Shown: positions 50,943-58,758 of the stretch, piece by piece | How positions within the stretch are numbered: position 1 is the stretch's first letter | Layout: every line of letters starts with the position of its first letter | Source: Micromonospora echinospora | GTDB taxonomy: Bacteria > Actinomycetota > Actinomycetes > Mycobacteriales > Micromonosporaceae | Length of the DNA stretch: 64,000 nucleotides | NCBI RefSeq assembly: GCF_014203425.1 | Contig: NZ_JACHJC010000001.1 | Location: 434,001-498,000 of the forward strand | Direction of reading: 5' to 3' | Notes under the pieces: generated by a model | What the model saw: the letters and a program-made list of their open reading frames with translations, nothing else | Database searches by the model: none | Told to the model about the DNA's origin: nothing | Program-made: the position numbers and the translations under genes

Positions 50943-52166
50943 GTGGGTGGCAACCTCTCCGCCGTCTTCGCCGTGGTCTCGCTCGTCACCGCGTTGGCCG
51001 CGGCGCTCTGGGCGGTACTTCGGCTGCGCGCCCGACAGGGCATCGCCACGGCGACGCAGCGCGCCACGTACGAGGTGCTGCACACCGCCGGGCTCGCCGC
51101 CGAGCCGCTGCGCGCCGGGCTGACCGCCGCGGACGCGGCGAAGGCCGTACGCCATCTGCGGGCCCTGGTGGGCGCGGCCGGGCTGGCGCTGACGGACCGG
51201 GACACGCTGCTCGCCGTCGACGGGCAGGGCGCGCACCACGGCGATCAGCTGGTCGCGGCGGCCCGGCGCGCGGTCGGGAGCGGGCGTTCCACGGTGCTGG
51301 GCGAGTCGGAGCTGCGCTGCGACCTGGTCGACTGCCCGGTACGCGGCGCGGTGGTGGCTCCGCTGCGCGCGGACGGGCGGGTGGTCGGCGCGCTGGTGGC
51401 GGTGGCCGGCGAGCGCCCGGCCCCGGGTCTGGTGCAGGCCACGCTGGAGACCGCGCACTGGGCGGGTGACCAGCTCGCCCTGGCCGAGCTGGAGTCGTCG
51501 CGGGAGCGGCTCGCCCGGGCCGAGGTGCGCGCGTTGCGCGCCCAGATCAGCCCGCACTTCATCTACAACGCGCTGACCGCGATCGGTTCGTTCGTGCGTA
51601 CCGACCCGGAGCGGGCCCGGGAGTTGATCCTGGAGTTCGCCGAGTTCACGCGCTACTCGTTCCGGGCGCACGGCGAGTTCACCACGCTCGCCGAGGAGCT
51701 GCGCTCGATCGACCGCTACCTGACCATCGAGCGGGCGCGGTTCGGTGAGCGGCTCCAGGTGCGTCTTCAGATCGCCCCCGAGGTGCTGCCGGTGACGCTG
51801 CCGTTCCTCTGCCTGCAGCCGCTCGTGGAGAACGCGGTCCGCCACGGGTTGTCGCGCAAGCCGGGCACCGGCATGGTGAGCATCGAGGCCCGGGACGCGG
51901 GCGCGGAGTGTCACATCACGGTGGAGGACGACGGGGTGGGGATGGATCCGACGACGCTGACCGCCGGGATCGCCGAGGTGTCCGGGGCGGGCAGCGACCC
52001 GGCCGACGACCCGGGGCAGCACGTCGGCCTCTCGAACGTCGACGAACGGCTCCGGTCGGCCTTCGGGAACGGGTTCGGCCTGGTCGTCGAGACCGGCCTC
52101 GGCTCGGGTACGAAGGTGAGCATGCGGGTGCCGAAGTTCCACCCCGGCGTACGGGTTTCCTCGTGA
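50943..52166 (+). CDS. LytS-like sensor histidine kinase
   Basis: A 407-residue kinase with one N-terminal membrane segment (about 6-27), a GAF-like region (about 45-170), and the LytS/YehU-type catalytic part: phospho-acceptor His in ISPHFIYNAL near residue 204 and ATPase motifs LVENAVRHGL and EDDGVGMDP. It phosphorylates the LytTR regulator whose gene overlaps by 4 nt (GTGA). It starts at GTG 50943, 33 bp after the priming transferase, so it may be co-transcribed and may control polysaccharide or cell-envelope genes. The signal is unknown; cytosolic small-molecule sensing through the GAF-like part is possible. Confidence 0.87.
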   Translation: MGGNLSAVFAVVSLVTALAAALWAVLRLRARQGIATATQRATYEVLHTAGLAAEPLRAGLTAADAAKAVRHLRALVGAAGLALTDRDTLLAVDGQGAHHGDQLVAAARRAVGSGRSTVLGESELRCDLVDCPVRGAVVAPLRADGRVVGALVAVAGERPAPGLVQATLETAHWAGDQLALAELESSRERLARAEVRALRAQISPHFIYNALTAIGSFVRTDPERARELILEFAEFTRYSFRAHGEFTTLAEELRSIDRYLTIERARFGERLQVRLQIAPEVLPVTLPFLCLQPLVENAVRHGLSRKPGTGMVSIEARDAGAECHITVEDDGVGMDPTTLTAGIAEVSGAGSDPADDPGQHVGLSNVDERLRSAFGNGFGLVVETGLGSGTKVSMRVPKFHPGVRVSS

Positions 52167-52930
52167 CCACGCCCGGCACCGGGTTCCTGCGGGTGCTGGC
52201 GGTGGACGACGAGCCGCCCGCGCTGGACGAGCTGGCGTACCACCTGCGCGCCGATCCCCGGGTGGCCCGGCTGCACACGGCGGGGGACGCGACCGAGGCG
52301 CTGCGGGTGCTCCGGGACGACGACGTGGACGTGGTGTTTCTCGACATCCGGATGCCGGGCCTGGACGGCATGGAGCTGGCCCGGGTGCTGCGCCGGTTCG
52401 CCCGGCCCCCGGCGATCGTGTTCGTCACCGCGTACGACGACGGCGCGGTGGACGCGTTCGACCTGGGCGCCACCGACTACGTCCGCAAGCCGGTACGCGC
52501 CGAGCGGCTGGCCGAGTCGCTGCGCCGGGTGATCGGCGCCCGGGTGGTGCCGTCGCACCCGGCCGCGCTGGCGCGGGCGGAGGAGGACCCGACGATCCCG
52601 ATCGAGCTGGCCGGCACCACCCGGATGCTGCCCCGTTCGGCGGTGCGGTGGGTGGAGGCGCAGGGGGACTACGCGCGCCTGCACACGGCGGAGGGGTCGC
52701 ATCTGGTCCGGGTCTCGCTGGCCACGCTCGCCGAGCGCTGGGCCGATGCCGGGTTCGTCCGGATCCACCGCTCCTACCTGGTGCAGTTGCGGCTCATCGC
52801 GGAGCTGCGGCTGGTCAACTCCGGCTACGTGGTGGTGATCGACGGCTCCGAGCTGCCGGTCAGCCGGCGGCACACCCGGGAGCTGAAGGACAAGCTGGTA
52901 CGCGCGGCGAAGCAGGACTGGAGTCGCTGA
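52163..52930 (+). CDS. LytTR-family response regulator
   Basis: A 255-residue regulator with a receiver domain (10-125; acidic Asp15/Asp16, phospho-acceptor Asp61 in FLDIRMPG, Lys in VRKP near 114) and a C-terminal LytTR DNA-binding domain (about 145-250; WVEAQGDYARLHT and IHRSYLV). LytTR regulators often control exopolysaccharide, autolysin and virulence genes, binding paired imperfect repeats. The start GTG overlaps the kinase stop. Adjacency to the priming transferase makes the polysaccharide locus a reasonable target; no binding repeat was identified. Confidence 0.92.
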   Translation: MTTPGTGFLRVLAVDDEPPALDELAYHLRADPRVARLHTAGDATEALRVLRDDDVDVVFLDIRMPGLDGMELARVLRRFARPPAIVFVTAYDDGAVDAFDLGATDYVRKPVRAERLAESLRRVIGARVVPSHPAALARAEEDPTIPIELAGTTRMLPRSAVRWVEAQGDYARLHTAEGSHLVRVSLATLAERWADAGFVRIHRSYLVQLRLIAELRLVNSGYVVVIDGSELPVSRRHTRELKDKLVRAAKQDWSR

Positions 52931-52963
52931 GGGGCGGGCCGCCCGGCGGAGCTGGCGTACGAT

Positions 52964-52979
52964 GTACGGCAGACCGTAC
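52964..52979 (+). promoter_or_regulatory. Palindrome in the DUF5701 promoter
   Basis: GTACGG-CAGA-CCGTAC, just downstream of a TACGAT hexamer (52957-52962) that could be a -10 element and 18 bp before the start codon. The position would let a dimeric repressor block transcription. Confidence 0.4.
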
Positions 52980-52997
52980 GACAGGGTGGAGGACCAC

Positions 52998-53675
52998 ATG
53001 TCCGACGATCGCTTCGACGCCGCCACGGAATTCGACAGCCAGCTCGACCGCCTTGTCCTGCTCGGCTATCCGGCGCTCGCCGGGCAGACCGAGGAGGCGT
53101 TCCGTGCCCAGCTCACCCCCCTGCGCGACGCCGCGGTCACCGGGGCGGCCGAATTGAGCGGCCCCACCGAGGGACGGGTGCCGTTCCTGCTGGTGACCAC
53201 GCGGGAACTGGTGCCGGTGCCGGAACGGATCGCGCTCACCACGCTCGCCGGCAAGCGCAAGCCCGGCGTCCTCGACCGGAACTTCCCCGCCGACGACCTG
53301 CCGGCGTTCCACCCCATCAAGGAGCTGGAGGTGCCGCCCGGCCCCGCGTACCTGCTCTTCGACGTGGACCGGGGCGAGGAGTACCGCAACGTGGCGCCGT
53401 CGGCCGCGCTGGAGGACATGACCGCGAAGGACCGGCTGCCGATCACCATCGACGAGGGCCTGGCGTTCGTCACGCTGTACCCGGCGGCGCTGGCGAGCAA
53501 CAGGTGCTTCTCGCTCGTGGGCTCGCGCTGCGGCGACCGGCGGGTGCCGGCGCTGTGGATCAGTCAGGGCGCGCCGAAGCTCGGGTGGTGCTGGTTCGGC
53601 AACCCGCACACCTGGCTGGGCTCGGCGACAGCGAACCCGGTACGGGTCGGGCTCGACCGAACCCAGGCGCTTTGA
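52998..53675 (+). CDS. DUF5701-like protein
   Basis: A 225-residue soluble protein resembling the actinobacterial DUF5701 family. It has an N-terminal EFDSQLDRLVLLGYPALAG region, a VPFLLVTTRELVP strand, PPGPAYLLFDVDRGEEYRNVAPS in the middle, and a C-terminal APKLGWCWFGNPHTWLGSA. Biochemical function is unknown. The start at ATG 52998 is well supported by GGTGGAGG upstream; a frame-open ATG at 52962 precedes the palindromic site and is less likely. No signal peptide or membrane segment is visible. A hairpin follows the gene. Confidence 0.75.
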   Translation: MSDDRFDAATEFDSQLDRLVLLGYPALAGQTEEAFRAQLTPLRDAAVTGAAELSGPTEGRVPFLLVTTRELVPVPERIALTTLAGKRKPGVLDRNFPADDLPAFHPIKELEVPPGPAYLLFDVDRGEEYRNVAPSAALEDMTAKDRLPITIDEGLAFVTLYPAALASNRCFSLVGSRCGDRRVPALWISQGAPKLGWCWFGNPHTWLGSATANPVRVGLDRTQAL

Positions 53676-53726
53676 TCGACTCCGGCTCGGCGTGAATCGC
53701 ACGCACGTACGCGGCGACGGGGCGGT

Positions 53727-53750
53727 GGGCGGGACCGGATGGTCCCACCC
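53727..53750. terminator. Terminator hairpin between convergent genes
   Basis: Arms GGGCGGGACC and GGTCCCACCC (one mismatch) around GGAT, in the 81-bp gap between the DUF5701 gene and the BNR-repeat protein gene. Confidence 0.6.
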
Positions 53751-53756
53751 GCTTCG

Positions 53757-54965
53757 TCATGGGGAGGCGAGGAGGAACTTGTCCCACGTACGCCCGTCCT
53801 GGGTCAGCACCAGGTGATCCGCCTCCCCGCCCGAACCGCTGTCCCCACGGAAGAGCCAGGCGTAACCGGGCGCGACGCTTACCGAGCCGGTGGGCAAGCC
53901 GTCCCCGCGCGCGACCGTGAGGCTCCGCCCCTCGTCCCGACTGACCCGCAATTCCGCCCTGCGGTTGCCGTCCGGACCAGCCTGCGTGACAGCCAACAGG
54001 GCCCCCTTCGCCCCCACCGTCAGGTCCCAGTGCGGCCCCTTCGGCAGGCCGGTCGCGGTGGTGGACCACATCGCCCCGCCGTCCGTGGTCCGTTCGAGCG
54101 TCACCGCGCCGTTGGCATCGGACACGAGCTGATAGCCCTCTTGACTGTCGACCCCCACCAGAGCCAGAAGAGATGTGCCCGTCGGAGGCGTCCAGGTCGT
54201 CCAGGTCACGCCACGGTCGGCGCTACGAGCCCCGATCGCGGCCCCGCCGGTCTGGTAGTACGTGGTCCAGATGCTCCCGTCCGAGGCGGGATAGAGGCTG
54301 AAGAGGCGAAGCGGTGACGGCGGCGTGCCCGTGAGCCGGTAGACCCGTCCCGTCGAGGGTTCCACCGCCAACGGCTCGTCCATGACGCCACAGGTGAACT
54401 GGCAGGGGACCGGCCGGGCGGTTTCCGGAAACGCCCGCACCCCGATGATCGCCTGGTCTGCGTCCTGCCAGGTGCGGCCGTAGTCGGTGGAGAGGCGGCG
54501 CGACCCGTCGTCGCGAACCAGATAGGTGCGGTCCCCGAGCACCGAATACTCCAGGCTCTTCCCGGCGCGGCCCGGGCCGGGCTCACAGTCGACAGCCGCG
54601 TAACGGGCGTCGTTCCAGTCGGACCAGGTCCGTCCCCCGTCGCTGGTCCCGGCGAAGCGGAGCAGGCAGTCCTCGACCCGTACGTCCACCCCGGACTGCG
54701 GGCCGGTCAGCGTGAAGTCGCCGGGCTTGCCGGGTAACGCCGGGACGGGCGACGACGTGGGGCGCCCCTCCGAACCGAACCGTCCCGGCTGAGCCACCAG
54801 CGGCGCGACGGTCACCGTCGCCAGCAGGGCCAGGGCGGTCGCCCCCAGCGCGGCCGTCCGGCGTCGCCTTGAACGTGCCACGGCACGCAACTCGTGCAGG
54901 GGCGGCTGCCGGACGGCGTCGGCGATGGTGTCGACCTCGAACCCGGAGAATTCACGATCGGGCAT
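53757..54965 (-). CDS. Membrane-anchored BNR-repeat protein paired with an ECF sigma factor
   Basis: A 402-residue protein with a 38-residue cytosolic N-terminus, one membrane segment (about 38-58) and an extracellular beta-propeller containing Asp-box (BNR) motifs of the S-x-D-x-G-x-T-W kind (TSDGGRTWSDW, STDYGRTWQ, SADRGVTWTTW, TTDGGAMWST). Asp boxes mark sialidase-like folds but do not show enzyme activity. It begins 14 nt inside the sigma factor gene, so the two are coupled. The topology (small cytosolic domain, one helix, large outer domain) suggests a sensor or anti-sigma role, though no zinc anti-sigma motif is present. Confidence 0.72.
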   Translation of the reverse strand: MPDREFSGFEVDTIADAVRQPPLHELRAVARSRRRRTAALGATALALLATVTVAPLVAQPGRFGSEGRPTSSPVPALPGKPGDFTLTGPQSGVDVRVEDCLLRFAGTSDGGRTWSDWNDARYAAVDCEPGPGRAGKSLEYSVLGDRTYLVRDDGSRRLSTDYGRTWQDADQAIIGVRAFPETARPVPCQFTCGVMDEPLAVEPSTGRVYRLTGTPPSPLRLFSLYPASDGSIWTTYYQTGGAAIGARSADRGVTWTTWTPPTGTSLLALVGVDSQEGYQLVSDANGAVTLERTTDGGAMWSTTATGLPKGPHWDLTVGAKGALLAVTQAGPDGNRRAELRVSRDEGRSLTVARGDGLPTGSVSVAPGYAWLFRGDSGSGGEADHLVLTQDGRTWDKFLLASP

Positions 54966-55473
54966 CGAGCCTCCCGGTACTGATGACGTCGGTCACGTCG
55001 GAATCGGTGAGCAGCGCCGCGAGCGCCCGCCGCCCGCGGGAGAGCCGGGACTTCACCGTCCCGGTGGAGACGCCGAGGGTTGTGGCGATCTCCTCCACCG
55101 GAAGATCGACCAGATAGTGCATCGCCAACGCGGTTCGTTGCGCCTCGGGCAGCTCCCGCATGGCGGCCAGCAGTGCCAGGTGTTCCGGCGACCGATCGGC
55201 GACGGCGGGCGGAGGGCCGATCCGGAGCAGCAACCGGTCGAGAACGCGCCGCCGTCGATGCCGGCTGCGGGCGACGTTCACCGCGACCCGTCGCAGCCAC
55301 GCCTCGGGATTGTCCAGCCGCGCGAACCGCCCAGGCGTGGTCAAGGCCCTGGTGAACGCCTCCTGGACCGCCTCCTGAGCCTCGCTCAGGTCGCCGGTCA
55401 CCGCATAGAGCTGGACCACCAGCCGACGGAAGGAACCGGCATAGACCTCAGCGATCACATCACCGTCCGGCAC
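54952..55473 (-). CDS. ECF (SigE-type) sigma factor
   Basis: A 173-residue extracytoplasmic-function sigma factor with region 2 (about 12-75; QLYAVTGDLSEAQEAVQEAF and NPEAWLRRVAVNVAR) and region 4 (about 105-160; LPEAQRTALAMHYLVDLPVEEIA and STGTVKSRLSRGRRAL). It directs RNA polymerase to a small regulon. It overlaps the downstream membrane BNR protein gene, its probable signalling partner. A close paralogous pair is at 57901-59251. It starts at ATG 55473. Confidence 0.9.
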   Translation of the reverse strand: MPDGDVIAEVYAGSFRRLVVQLYAVTGDLSEAQEAVQEAFTRALTTPGRFARLDNPEAWLRRVAVNVARSRHRRRRVLDRLLLRIGPPPAVADRSPEHLALLAAMRELPEAQRTALAMHYLVDLPVEEIATTLGVSTGTVKSRLSRGRRALAALLTDSDVTDVISTGRLDARS

Positions 55474-55601
55474 CCGTCACCCCCTCTCTCCACCTGTCCA
55501 CTCCCGGAACGGGAGGAAGGTTCCAGCCGAGCGGGATCGGCTTGTCGCGACGCAGACGTCCGGCACGAGGCTCGGCCGGGAGAACCGGACACCCCGCTGG
55601 T

Positions 55602-55674
55602 TCGTCCACAACGACTCCACGCTCATCCACCGGGTTTTCCACAGGCGTGACCTGTTATCCACAAGTTGTGCACA
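55602..55674 (+). promoter_or_regulatory. Cluster of DnaA-box-like 9-mers
   Basis: Same-orientation 9-mers: TCGTCCACA (55602-55610), TTTTCCACA (55635-55643), TTATCCACA (55655-55663, exact consensus) and TTGTGCACA (55666-55674); the others have one mismatch to TT[A/G]TCCACA. They fall within 73 bp of a 253-bp spacer between two divergent genes. Such clustering in high-GC DNA is unlikely by chance. The function is unknown: DnaA titration, a regulatory site or a recombination relic. Confidence 0.5.
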
Positions 55675-55726
55675 GGGCTCGTGCCGGGCTCTTGACATTC
55701 CGGCTGAGCGGGCGAGACTGCCGGGG

Positions 55727-56215
55727 GTGACCGGAGCCGAGGAACAGCATCCACCGGGGCGGCCCGTCGAGGCCGTCCCGGTTCCCGGTCCGCGCGCGTC
55801 GCCGCCGCCCGCCCCCCGGCAGCCGGACAGCCCGCAGCCGGCCCCCACGCCGAAGCGGACCCGGATCGTGCTGGCCGAGGTCTCCCGGGCCGGCAGCCCG
55901 GCCGATCGCACCCGCTCCGAACTCACCCAGCAGACCCCGGTCGGCGAGACGCTGGTGCAGGGACTGATGCGGGCCCAGCTCTCGCTCGCGCTGCGGCTCA
56001 GCCTGCTGGTGATGATCGGGCTCGGCGGCCTGCCGTGGCTGTTCGCCATCGCACCCTCGGTCGGCCGGGTCACGGTGCTCGGGGTCAACCTGCCGTGGCT
56101 GCTGCTCGGCGTGGTCTCCTTCCCGTTCCTGATCGTGGTCGGCTGGGCGTACGTGCGGCTGGCCGAACGCAACGAGCAGGACTTCGTCGACCTGATCCGA
56201 CGGCCGGAACGCTGA
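55727..56215 (+). CDS. DUF485-like small membrane subunit
   Basis: A 162-residue protein with a Pro-rich cytosolic N-terminus (1-70), a VGETLVQGLMRAQLSLALRL segment and two membrane helices (about 82-103 and 118-138), ending in a charged tail. This matches the DUF485-type small subunit found before sodium/solute symporters. The next gene, a symporter, starts at its stop (TGATG overlap). It probably stabilises or regulates that carrier. The start at 55727 is a GTG; the Pro-rich region is longer than in the second such gene at 63535. Confidence 0.75.
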   Translation: MTGAEEQHPPGRPVEAVPVPGPRASPPPAPRQPDSPQPAPTPKRTRIVLAEVSRAGSPADRTRSELTQQTPVGETLVQGLMRAQLSLALRLSLLVMIGLGGLPWLFAIAPSVGRVTVLGVNLPWLLLGVVSFPFLIVVGWAYVRLAERNEQDFVDLIRRPER

Positions 56216-57855
56216 TGTCCAACGGGTACGTGGTCCCGGCGATCGTCGCCGTCACCCTGGTCACCGTCGGCATCGGCTTCTACGGGCTGCGGCTGGCCCG
56301 GACCACCTCGGACTTCCTGGTCGCGTCCCGGGCGGTCAGCCCGACCTGGAACGCCGCCGCGATCGGCGGCGAGTACCTGTCGGCCGCGAGCTTCCTGGGC
56401 GTCGCCGGGCTGATCCTCAAGTACGGCGTGGACGTGCTCTGGTACCCGGTCGGTTTCGCCGCCGGATATCTCGCGCTGCTGCTGTTCGTGGCCGCGCCGC
56501 TGCGCCGCTCCGGCGCGTTCACGCTGCCCGACTTCTGCGAGGTGCGGCTCGGCTCGCGGCGGCTGCGGACGCTCGCCACCGTCTTCGTGATCTTCATCGG
56601 CTGGCTCTACCTGGTGCCGCAGTTGCAGGGCGCCGGGCTGACCCTGGCCACGCTGACCGGCTCGCCGTACCCGCTCGGCGCGCTGCTGGTCGCCGTGGTG
56701 GTCACCGCGAACGTGGCGCTGGGCGGCATGCGGGCGATCACCTTCGTGCAGGCGTTCCAGTACTGGCTGAAGCTCACCGCGCTCGCCGTACCCGCGATCT
56801 TCCTGGCGTTGCAGTGGCAGGCCGACGCCCGCCCGGCGGTGACCCCGCCCGACGGGCCGACGTTCCGGACCGCGACCACGGTCGTGGTCGAGCACCGCGC
56901 GACGCTCACCCTGCCCGACGGCGCCATCCGGGAGGTACGCCCCGGCGACCGCCTGGAGTTCGCCGCCGGTGACCCGGTGCCGGAGGTGTCCGGCGCGGCG
57001 ACCGGCCCCACCGAGTGGCTGCTGCCGGACACCGCGGGCGAGAACGACCAGGGGCTGTTCGCCACGTACTCGCTGATCCTGGCCACGTTCCTCGGCACGA
57101 TGGGCCTGCCGCACGTGCTGGTCCGCTTCTACACCAACCCCGACGGGGCCGCCGCCCGCCGCACCACGCTGGTGGTGCTGGCGCTCGTCGGCGTCTTCTA
57201 TCTGCTGCCCACCGTGTACGGCGTGCTGGGCCGCATCTACACGCCACAACTGCTGGTCAGCGGCCAGACCGACGCGGTGGTGGTGCTGCTGCCCGGGGCG
57301 GCGCTCGGCGACGGCACCACCGGCCGGCTGCTCGCCGCGCTTGTCGCCGCAGGCGCGTTCGCGGCGTTCCTGTCCACCTCGTCCGGCCTGCTCACCAGCG
57401 TGGCCGGGGTGATCTCCACAGACGTGCTGGGCCGCGGCTCGGTACGCGGCTTCCGGATCGCCACGGTGATCGCCGGCGGAGTGCCCGCGGTGCTCGCCCT
57501 GAACGTCTCCGGGCTGGACGTCTCACAGGTGGTGGGACTGGCGTTCGCGGTGGCCGCGTCGAGCTTCTGCCCGCTGCTGGTGCTCGGCATCTGGTGGCGC
57601 GGCCTGACCGACCTGGGCGCCGCCGCCGGGGTGCTGGTCGGCGGCGGCGCGGCGGTCGGCGCGGTCCTGCTCACCGTGCTGGGCCCGCCGCTGACCGGCT
57701 GGCCGGCGACGCTGACCACGCAGCCGGCCGCGTGGACGGTGCCGCTGGCGTTCACCGTGATGGTGGTGGTCTCCATGGCCAGCCGGCGGCGGCTCCCGCG
57801 TGACGTCCGCGCCACCATGCTCCGCCTGCACACCCCGGAGTCGCTGCGCCTGTGA
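56215..57855 (+). CDS. Sodium/solute symporter (acetate permease-like)
   Basis: A 546-residue SSS-family carrier with about thirteen membrane helices. The family pattern is clear: SRAVSPTWNAAAIGGEYLSAASFLGVAG (39-66), WYPVGFAAGYLALLLFVAAPLRR and FCEVRLGSRRLR. It resembles ActP-type cation/acetate symporters. An extra extracytoplasmic loop of about 70 residues (about 212-285, with TLPDGAIREVRPGDRLEF) is inserted between helices. The substrate is inferred, most likely a short monocarboxylate. It forms an operon with the DUF485-like gene. A second DUF485/symporter pair begins at 63535. Confidence 0.88.
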   Translation: MSNGYVVPAIVAVTLVTVGIGFYGLRLARTTSDFLVASRAVSPTWNAAAIGGEYLSAASFLGVAGLILKYGVDVLWYPVGFAAGYLALLLFVAAPLRRSGAFTLPDFCEVRLGSRRLRTLATVFVIFIGWLYLVPQLQGAGLTLATLTGSPYPLGALLVAVVVTANVALGGMRAITFVQAFQYWLKLTALAVPAIFLALQWQADARPAVTPPDGPTFRTATTVVVEHRATLTLPDGAIREVRPGDRLEFAAGDPVPEVSGAATGPTEWLLPDTAGENDQGLFATYSLILATFLGTMGLPHVLVRFYTNPDGAAARRTTLVVLALVGVFYLLPTVYGVLGRIYTPQLLVSGQTDAVVVLLPGAALGDGTTGRLLAALVAAGAFAAFLSTSSGLLTSVAGVISTDVLGRGSVRGFRIATVIAGGVPAVLALNVSGLDVSQVVGLAFAVAASSFCPLLVLGIWWRGLTDLGAAAGVLVGGGAAVGAVLLTVLGPPLTGWPATLTTQPAAWTVPLAFTVMVVVSMASRRRLPRDVRATMLRLHTPESLRL

Positions 57856-57887
57856 GGCGGGGCCCCGCTCGCTCGGCCCCGCCTCAC
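57852..57887. terminator. Bidirectional terminator hairpin
   Basis: Perfect 13-bp arms GTGAGGCGGGGCC and complement with a 10-nt loop, overlapping the symporter stop and preceding the convergent sigma-linked gene. Confidence 0.75.
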
Positions 57888-57900
57888 ACCCGAACACCCG

Positions 57901-58758
57901 TCAGCAGGTGTCCGTGCCGGCGCACAGTCGGTTCGCCACCGACCGGGCGGTACGGCGGGCCTCGGTGGGCGTGGTCTGGGAGTCGAGGCGGAGCTGCGCC
58001 ACCAGATCGCCCTGCCGGACGACGAGCCAGCGACCGGGCCGCCCCCCGACCTCGCTGCCCACCAGCACCCCGTCGTCGCCACCGAGCGACTCGGCCATGA
58101 TCGACAACGAGTCGCCCGGCTGCTCCATCTCGCAGCCCGTGACCAACTTGCGGAGATTCTTCATGACCGTTGCGGCAGAGGTGCCCGAGTGCCGGGTCAC
58201 CCGCTGGACGATCCAGTCGCTGGGCGAGTCGAACGCCACCGACCGGGTGGCCACCTCCCCGCCGGACAGCGTCGGCGACTCGTTCACGCAGAAGGAGGTC
58301 ATGAACTCCAGGGACCAGTCACCGTCCACCTTTCCTGTACGCATCGTGAAGCCCGTCGGCAGATCGGCGAGCTGGAGCATCGCCGCCGCCGGAATCGTCC
58401 GGCTCGGCGCACGGCTGGTCGGCCCGCCGCCGATGCTGGCGGCCGGCTCTCCTGCGGTGCGACTCGGCGTCGACGTCCCGCTCGCGGACGGCTCGGCCGA
58501 CGGCGTGGAATTCGGCGTGGGCGCCGGCGTCGGCGTGATCGGTTCGACTGTCGCCGGGGGCACCGGTGGCGGTGCGGCGTCCGGACGGGCCAGCACCACC
58601 CCGGTCGCCACGACCGCGACGGCGACCGCAGCGGCCAGGCCGGCGGCGAGCTGGGTACGCCGGGCGCGTTGCCGCCCTCGGCGGCGCACCTGCTCGGTGG
58701 GCGCCCAGATCAGGTCTTCGGTGTCCTGGTAGAGATCGGAGAAGATCGGGTCAGGCAT
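57901..58758 (-). CDS. Membrane protein partner of an ECF sigma factor
   Basis: A 285-residue protein: a cytosolic N-terminus of about 37 residues (SDLYQDTEDLIWAPTEQVRR), one membrane segment (about 38-58), a Pro/Thr/Ser-rich linker (60-125) and an extracellular domain (about 125-285) with a few Cys. Its topology and its 8-nt overlap with a sigma factor gene mirror the pair at 53757-55473, although the outer domain is different. A sensor or anti-sigma role is likely but unproven. Confidence 0.65.
   Translation of the reverse strand: MPDPIFSDLYQDTEDLIWAPTEQVRRRGRQRARRTQLAAGLAAAVAVAVVATGVVLARPDAAPPPVPPATVEPITPTPAPTPNSTPSAEPSASGTSTPSRTAGEPAASIGGGPTSRAPSRTIPAAAMLQLADLPTGFTMRTGKVDGDWSLEFMTSFCVNESPTLSGGEVATRSVAFDSPSDWIVQRVTRHSGTSAATVMKNLRKLVTGCEMEQPGDSLSIMAESLGGDDGVLVGSEVGGRPGRWLVVRQGDLVAQLRLDSQTTPTEARRTARSVANRLCAGTDTC

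Noticed and set aside
49326..52142. 938-codon open frame antisense to the priming transferase and LytS genes
   Set aside because: It spans two well-supported genes on the other strand, and its product is a typical Arg/Gln/His-rich antisense shadow without motifs.
55602..55674. Chromosomal origin oriC
   Set aside because: Only about four boxes are present and dnaA, dnaN and recF are absent; actinomycete oriC regions have many more boxes between dnaA and dnaN.
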